Of a stretch of 64,000 nt of DNA, positions 54,276 to 61,900 are shown in pieces. Each line of letters starts with the position of its first letter. The stretch's first letter is position 1. The notes beneath the pieces are model-generated. The model saw nothing but the letters and a program-made list of their open reading frames with translations. It made no database searches and had not been told where the DNA came from. The position numbers were made by a program, and so were the translations under genes. The DNA lies in the NCBI RefSeq assembly GCF_900115475.1, contig NZ_FOWP01000010.1, positions 107,478-171,477 of the forward strand. The letters are read 5' to 3'. The stretch is from Ectopseudomonas composti (lineage in GTDB: Bacteria; Pseudomonadota; Gammaproteobacteria; Pseudomonadales; Pseudomonadaceae).

Positions 54276-55628
54276 TCAGTTCAGGCTGGGCAGAGTCGCC
54301 TTGGGCTTGAGATCGGCCTGAACAACAGTCGCCATCGGAGCCACAACGCCCTGGCTCCTCAGCAGCTCACCCATGGTCGCCTTGATTCGGTACTGAGTAA
54401 ACAGCTCGCTGTAACGCAGGTCGGTCAGGCGGCGTGCGGCAGTGAACAACTCGTTCTCACTGTCGAGCAGGTCCAGCAGAGTACGCTCACCAATGCTGAA
54501 CTGCTTCTGGTACGACTCACGCACCCGCGTGCTGTATTCCACGTATTCACGAGCGATTGGCAGTTGCTCGCGGGCATTTTTCAATGCGTTCCAGGACAGG
54601 CCGAGGTCTTCGTTCAATACACGCAGGGCATTGTTGCGGATGTCCAGCGCCTGGTTCACCTGGTAGGACTTGGATTCCAGATCGGCCTTGTTGCTACCGC
54701 CGGCGAACAGGTTGTAGCGCATGCGCAGCATCGCCTGCCATTCGTTGGAGTGGCCGTCCACGCCGTCGATGTTGCTGTCGGCATTACGCGACAGCTCTGC
54801 ATCGAAACGCGGATAGAACAGCGACTTCGCTGCTTCGTACTGTTTCTCCGTTGCCGCAACGTCGGACTCGGCGGAGCGCAGGATCGGGCTGTTGGCCACC
54901 AACGCCTGACGCGCGTCCTGCAGCGATTCCGGCAGCTGCCCCGGCAGGCCGGACGGCTCTACCAGCTCAGCCGGATCGAGGCCGACGACGCTATAGAAAT
55001 TGGTACGAGCGTCGGCCAGGTTGGTCTGCTCGGTGATCAGGTTGTTGCGCGCCTGAGCCAGGCGGGCTTCGGCTTGATCCTGGTCAGCCAGACGACCGAC
55101 ACCACGCTGACTGCGCAGACTGATCTGATCATAGATGCGCTCGTGGCTGCGCAGGTTGTCTTCGGCCAGGCGCACCATCTCTTGGCGGCGCAGTACATCT
55201 ATATAGACTTCAGCGACATCCAGCGCAGTGCGCTCGGAAGTTCCCAGCAGTGCATAGGCCCGGGAATTGACAGTGGCCTGCTGACGGCCAACTTCATTTT
55301 GGGTGGCGAAGCCATCGAACACCATTTGACTCAGACGCAGACTAGACTCACCGCGGGTCAGGGTCTCGTAACTGTGACGGCCGCTGGCACGGGTCGAAGT
55401 GTTGTCAGTGCCCTCACGGCCATAGCCAGCCAGCAGATCCACCGAGGGCAGATAGCCGCCTCGAGCGGCATCAAGCTGTTTGTCGGCGGCTAGGCGACCA
55501 TTGACGCCTGCCTGGATTTCCGGGTGTACGCCCATTGCATGCTGCATGGCTTCTGGGAGGGTCTGGGAGTAAGCAGGCAGGCTAATTGCCAAGGCAAGCG
55601 GCAGAACGAGGGGCAGGCGCAAACGCAT
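54276..55628 (-). CDS. lapE: TolC-like outer-membrane channel, LapE type
   Basis: The start at 55628 (MRLRLPLVLPLALAISLPAYS) gives 450 residues with a Sec signal peptide. The two-fold TolC repeat is visible: LAADKQLDAARGGYLPSVDLLAGYG and KQYEAAKSLFYPRFDAELSRN. RQATVNSRAYALLGTSERTALDVAEVYIDVLR-type long helices build the periplasmic tunnel. It is the first gene of lapE-lapB-lapC, which is divergent from the adhesin gene. A Vfr-like site lies 78 bp before its start. Confidence 0.92.
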   Translation of the reverse strand: MRLRLPLVLPLALAISLPAYSQTLPEAMQHAMGVHPEIQAGVNGRLAADKQLDAARGGYLPSVDLLAGYGREGTDNTSTRASGRHSYETLTRGESSLRLSQMVFDGFATQNEVGRQQATVNSRAYALLGTSERTALDVAEVYIDVLRRQEMVRLAEDNLRSHERIYDQISLRSQRGVGRLADQDQAEARLAQARNNLITEQTNLADARTNFYSVVGLDPAELVEPSGLPGQLPESLQDARQALVANSPILRSAESDVAATEKQYEAAKSLFYPRFDAELSRNADSNIDGVDGHSNEWQAMLRMRYNLFAGGSNKADLESKSYQVNQALDIRNNALRVLNEDLGLSWNALKNAREQLPIAREYVEYSTRVRESYQKQFSIGERTLLDLLDSENELFTAARRLTDLRYSELFTQYRIKATMGELLRSQGVVAPMATVVQADLKPKATLPSLN

Positions 55629-55963
55629 AAACTGAGCTTCCTCAACAGGGGATGTGGGCGTCCTAGAGCGCCCGGACAAAACCAGTCGCCAAGAGCACCT
55701 ATTTATGTGACTCAGATCACATTGAAAAACACCAGACGAAGAGCGAATATCAAAGTGACATCAACGCGGCGATTGTTTAGGATGCCGCCGAATAGGTCAA
55801 TACTCTGACGAAAAACAATGCGTCAAAAATATTTAGCCAAAAAATTGACCATCTTGTTTCAATACCTTTACATACTTATTTTGCCAGCCTAGCGCCAGGC
55901 CCAGAATCGAGACGGCCCGAACGACGAAAGGCACGTTGAGAACCATCTCAGGAGAGTCACACG
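55629..55963. promoter_or_regulatory. Divergent lapE-lapA promoter region
   Basis: The 335-bp gap is clearly richer in A and T than the flanking genes, especially at 55730-55880, as expected for promoters serving both directions. It holds a near-ideal Vfr/CRP site at 55706-55721 and GGAGAG about 8 nt before the adhesin ATG. No protein gene is evident. Confidence 0.65.
55706..55721. promoter_or_regulatory. Vfr/CRP-type binding site
   Basis: TGTGA-CTCAGA-TCACA matches the CRP/Vfr core exactly, and the flanks extend the palindrome to ATGTGA...TCACAT. It agrees with the published Vfr consensus TGNGAWNYAGWTCACAT at nearly every position. The site lies 78 bp before lapE and 242 bp before the adhesin ATG. 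Confidence 0.7.
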
Positions 55964-58900
55964 ATGAGCAGTGTCATTGCGACCGTCCAAAGCATTGTTG
56001 GCCAGGTCTTCGCCGTTTCTCCAGATGGCTCTCGTCGCCTTCTGGTAGAAGGTGACCGTCTCTTCAAGGGCGAGGAGGTTCTCACTGGCGACAGTGGCAT
56101 GGTCGCTCTGGTACTGGCCGACGGGCGCACCCTGGATCTGGGGCGTGACAGCCAGTGGAGCGAATCCGAGACCAGCGTGGCGGCGCAGAACGCTCAGCCT
56201 GCTCAGCAGGCCGTAAGCCCCGGCGACGAAGTCGCGCAACTGCAACAGGCCATCGAGGCCGGCATGGATCCGACCGAGGCCCTCGAGGCTACGGCAGCAG
56301 GCCCAAGCTCGGCCGGTGGCGGCACGGGCGGCGCTGGAGGTGGCCACAGCTTCGTGCTGCTCGATGCAACCGGTGAAGTGGTAGAAGCCACGATCGGCTT
56401 TGAAACCACTGGACTGGGCGACTTCGCCCGCGCCGACGAACAGTTCCAGGAAGCCCTGCCGAACCAGGCACCCGAGTTTCTCGACGGCAACGGCGCGGCG
56501 CAAGGCCCTCTGAACCTGCAGACGGCCGAAGACACGCCGATCAGCGGCGTCTTCACCACCCGTGATGCGAATGGCGATCTGGTCACGCTGAGCATCACCC
56601 GCGCGCCGAGCAATGGCACGCTGGTGCTCAATCCCAACGGCACCTGGACCTACACCCCGGCGCAGGACTACAACGGCGGCGACAGCTTCGAAGTGACCGC
56701 CACCGATGGTCGCGGCGCCTCCACACCGCTGACGGTCAATCTGACCGTCACCCCGGTCAATGATGCACCGGTCGCCACCGGTACCTACGATGCCACTGTC
56801 GATGACAGCACCGCTGCCGATACCTTCGCCGATATCAAGGGCCAACTGGCCGCCACCGACGTCGACGACACCGTATTGACCTGGAGCGGCAGCGCCACGG
56901 GCGCCTATGGCGAACTGACGGTCAACCCTGACGGCAGCTACACCTATGTCGTGGACGCCAAGGCCGTGAACGGCCTGCAGGATGGCGAAAAAGTCAGCGA
57001 CAGCTTCGTGGTGACGGTCAAAGACCCATCCGGGGCCAGCGATACCCGCGTCATCACCATCAATTTCAATGGTGCCAATGACACGCCCATCGCCACCGCC
57101 AGCAGCGCCGAAGTCACCGAAGACCAGAGCGTCAACGGCACACTGCAGGCCAGCGATGCCGACAACGGCGCCGTGCTCAGCTACAGCGTGACCGGCACTG
57201 CACCGGCTGGCTTCACCCTGAACCCGCAGACCGGTGCCTGGACGCTGGATGCCGGTAACGCCGCCTATCAGTCCCTGGCCGAGGGCCAGAAACTGACCCT
57301 AAGCGTGCCTTTCGAAGTCAGCGATCAATTCGGTGCCACCACCACCAGCACCCTGACCATCACCGTCACCGGCGTGAACGATGCAGCCATTCTGGGCAGC
57401 GCCGACGTACAGCTGACCGAGACCGATGCCCCGCTGAGCACCAGCGGCACCCTGTCTATCAGCGATGTCGACAGCCCGGAAACCTTCGTCGCCCAGAGCA
57501 ACGTGGCCGGTAGTTACGGTAGCTTCAGCATCGACGCAGCCGGCAATTGGACCTTCGTCGCCAACTCCGCCTTCAATGAGTTGAACGTTGGCCAGTCCTA
57601 CAGCGAATCCTTCAAGGTCAGCAGTGCCGACGGTACCGAGAGCAGCGTCACCGTCACCATCAATGGCACCAACGATGCGGCAGTACTCAGCAGCGCCAAC
57701 GTACAGCTGACTGAAACCAACGCACCGCTGACCGCTACTGGCACCCTGACCATCAGCGATGTCGACAGCCCGGAAACCTTCGTCGCCCAGAGCAATATTG
57801 CCGGTACTTACGGCAGCTTCAGCATCGACGCGACCGGCAACTGGACCTTCGTCGCCAACTCCGCCTTCAATGAGTTGAACGTCGGCCAGTCCTACAGCGA
57901 AACCTTCGAAGTCGCTTCTGCCGACGGCACCAAGAGCAGCGTCACCGTCACCATCAACGGCAGCAACGACAGGCCTGTGGGCGTGGCCGACAGCATCACC
58001 CTGGACGAAGACACCACCGCCACCGGCAACGTGCTGAGCAACGACACCGATGTCGACAATGCCAGCCTCAGCGTCACCAAGTTCAGCCTGACCAACCTGC
58101 CTTTCGTCAGCGCCAACGCGGGTCAGACCCTGGATCTGGTCATCGGCAAGCTGACCATCCAGGCCAACGGCGACTTCACCTTCGTTCCGGCCAAGGACTA
58201 CAACGGCCCAGTACCGTCCGTTACCTACACCCTGAGCGATGGCAGCCTCACCAGCACCACCAACCTCACCTTCACGATCAACCCGGTCAACGATGCTCCG
58301 GTCAACACCGCGCCAGGTGCTCAAACCCTGGCCGAAGATGGCAGCAAGACCTTCAGCCTGCTCAATGGCAACAGCATCGCCGTCAGCGACGTCGACGGTG
58401 ATCGCCTGACCACCACCCTCTCCGTCGAGCACGGTGTGCTGACCCTCGGCCCGCTGAAAGGCGGCGTGACCTTCAGTGGCAATGGCACCGGCAGCATCAT
58501 CTTGTCCGGCTCCCAGGCCGCCATCAACCTTGCGCTGCAAGGCCTGAAATACGTACCGGGCAAGGACTACAACGGCCAGGACACCCTGACCATCAACACC
58601 ACCGACGGCAAGCTGAGCGACAGCGATAGCGTCACCCTCAACATCACTCCGGTGAACGACGCCCCGGTCGCCACACCGACCAGCGAAGCGACTTTCGAGG
58701 ATGCTCCGATCATCGGCGGCCAACTGGCCGCCAGCGATGTCGACGGCGACGCTCTCACCTACAGCGCTCAGGGCACCCTGCCCGCTGGTTTCACCCTGAA
58801 CAGCGACGGTAGCTGGACGCTCGACCCCAGCAACGCGGCCTACCAGCACCTGGCCGAAGGTAAGTCCACCACGCTGACCATCAACTTCACCGCTACCGAC

Positions 58901-61900
58901 GGCACGCTGTCGAGCAGCAGCACGCTGACCATCACCGTCACCGGGGTCAACGACACGCCGGTGGTTACCGCTGCCACGGCCCAAGCCAATGAAGGCGATG
59001 GCGTTATCGGCGGCCAGATCGACGCCAGTGACGTAGACGACGGCGCCGTGCTCGACTTCAGCACCAGCGCCAACATCGCCGGCCTGACCTTGAGCAGCGA
59101 CGGTCAATGGACCTTCGACGCCAGCAACAGCGCCTACGATTACCTCAAGGCCAACGAGCAGCTGGTTCTCGAGATTCCGGTCACCGTGACCGATGAACAT
59201 GGCGCCAGCGCCGACAGCACCCTGACCATCACCCTGACCGGCACTAACGACGCTCCGGTGGCCAACGCCGTGAGCGCATCAGGCAATGAAGATCAGGCTG
59301 CACGCATTCAGGTGAACCTGTCCGGTAGCGATGTCGACGGCAGCGTTACCGGCTTCACCCTCGGCTCCATACCAGCCAATGGCACCCTGTACGCCAGCGC
59401 TAACGGTGGTACCGCCCTGCAGGCAGGCGACAGCGTCAGCGGCCCGGTTTATTTCGTCCCGAACAAGGACTGGAACGGCACCACCACCTTCGACTACAGC
59501 GCTGTGGACAACGACGGCGCCACTTCCGTCGATAAAGCCACTGCAACCATCACCGTCGCTCCGGTCAACGACCGCCCGGTTGGCGTCAACGACTCGATTA
59601 CCCTCGACGAAGACAGCACAGCCACCGGTAATGTGTTGAGCAACGACCGAGACGTGGATGGCGATGCCCTGAGCGTCACCAAATTCAGCCTGACCAACCT
59701 GCCCTTCGTCAGCGCCAATGCCGGCGAAACCCTTAACCTCGGCATCGGCAAACTGACCATCCAGGCCAACGGTGACTTCACCTTCGTTCCGTCCAAGGAC
59801 TACAACGGCCCAGTACCGTCCGTTACCTACACCCTGAGCGATGGCAGCCTCACCAACACCGCCAACCTCACCTTCACTATCACCCCGGTCAACGATGCCC
59901 CGGTCAACACCGCGCCAGGTGCTCAAACCCTGGCCGAAGATGGCAGCAAGACCTTCAGCCTGCTCAATGGCAACAGCATTGCCGTCAGCGATGTCGACGG
60001 CGACCGTCTGACCACCACCCTCTCCGTCGAGCACGGCGTACTGACTCTCGGCCCGCTGCAAGGCGGCGTGACCTTCAGCGGCAACGGCACAGGCAGCATC
60101 ACCCTGTCCGGCTCCCAGGCCGCCATCAGCGCCGCCCTGCAAGGCCTGAAGTACGTGCCGGCGCCCAACTACAATGGCCAGGACACCCTGACCATCAACA
60201 CCACTGACGGCAAGCTGAGCGACAGCGACAACGTCACCCTCAACATCACCCCGGTGAACGACGCCCCGATTGCAGCCCCCACCAGTGCTGACACTTTCGA
60301 GGATGCGCCGGCCATCGGCGGTCAACTCGCCGCTACCGACGTTGACGGCGACAGCCTGAGTTTCAGCCTGAACAATCCTGCTCCAGCCGGCTTCAGCCTG
60401 AACCCGGACGGCAGCTGGACGTTCGACCCCAGCAATGCCGCCTACCAGGCTCTCGGGGAAGGTGAAGAACTGGTCATTCAGGTGCCCTTCACGACTACCG
60501 ACGGCGCGCTGTCGAGCAGCAGCACCCTGACCATAACCGTCACCGGCGTGAACGACGTGCCCGTGGTGACCGGCGCCATCAGTCTCGGCACCGACGAAGA
60601 CGCTGCCGGTCAGGTGATCAACCTGCTGGCCAACGCCAGCGACGCCGATGCCAAGGATGTGCTCAGCGTCGTCAACCTCAGTGAAACCAGTGGCAACGAT
60701 GCCTCCGGCGTCAGCCTGCAAGGCAACACCCTGGTAGTCGACCCGTCCCGCTACAACTACCTGGCCGTCGGCGAGAGCGTCACCCTCGTCTACCAGTACC
60801 AGGTCAGCGATGGTCAGGGTGGTCTGGTCGACACCAGCGCCACCATCACCATCGACGGCGTCAACGACGCACCAGTGGTCAGCAGCGCCATCAGCCAGAG
60901 CAGCAATGAAGACGCCAACGCCTTCGCCGTCGACTTGCTGGAAAATGCCAGCGATGTCGACGCCAGCGACGTTCTGGACATCGCCAATCTGCAGGAGACA
61001 TCCGGTTCAAACGCCAACGGTGTGACCCTGGTGGGCAACAGCCTGCAGGTGAACCCGAACGCCTACAATTACCTCGCCGTCGGCGAGAAAGTGGTGCTCA
61101 CCTACAGCTACGACGTGATCGACGGCAATGGCGGTGTCACCCCCACCACGGCCACGATCACCATCGAAGGCCGTAACGACGCCCCTGTGCTCGACAGCAG
61201 CGTGCAGAGCGCAACCCTGGCCGAACGCGCCGATGGCGTACCGGGCGAGAACACCGGCAGCCTGACCGCCAGCGGCAATATCGGCTTCAGCGATGCCGAC
61301 CTGAGCAACACGCACAGCGTCACCACCCAACTGGTCAGCGCCAAAGACGGCAACGACAACAATGTCAGCGCCCTTGGCAATCTTAGCGCCCTGATCAGCG
61401 ATACCGCCACGGGCGATGGCCAGGGTAACGTGCAATGGAACTACAGCGTCGCTGCCGGTGCACTGGACTACCTCGGCGCAGGCGAGACCGTCACTCTGAC
61501 CTACCGCGTCACCGTCACCGACAGCAGCGGCGCGGAAACTTCCCGCGACGTCAGCATCACCCTGACCGGCAGCAACGATGCGCCGATCGTCAGCGGCGCG
61601 CTCAGCTCGCTGACCCACGAGGATGCCTCGGCCTACAGCCTTGACCTGCTGCAGAACGCCAGCGACGAAGATGCCAACGACGTACTCAGCGTCGCCAACC
61701 TGCAACTGGTGGGCGGAGGCAACGATGCAGGCGTCACCTTCGACGCAGCCAGCAACAGCCTGAAGATCGACCCGTCCCAATACGACTATCTGGCCGTCGG
61801 CGAGAAAGTCGTCCTCAACTACAGCTACGACGTCAGCGACGGCAACGGCGGCGTCGTCAGCACCAGCGCCTCGCTGACCATCGAAGGCCGCAATGACGCG

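Noticed and set aside
57299..59200. 633-residue minus-strand frame, and similar frames at 59279-60721, 61007-62677 and 62732-63793
   Set aside because: They are the antisense of the adhesin repeats. Their Gly/Ala/Val/Asp repeat patterns just mirror the repeated plus-strand domains, and the plus frame has the real domain signatures.
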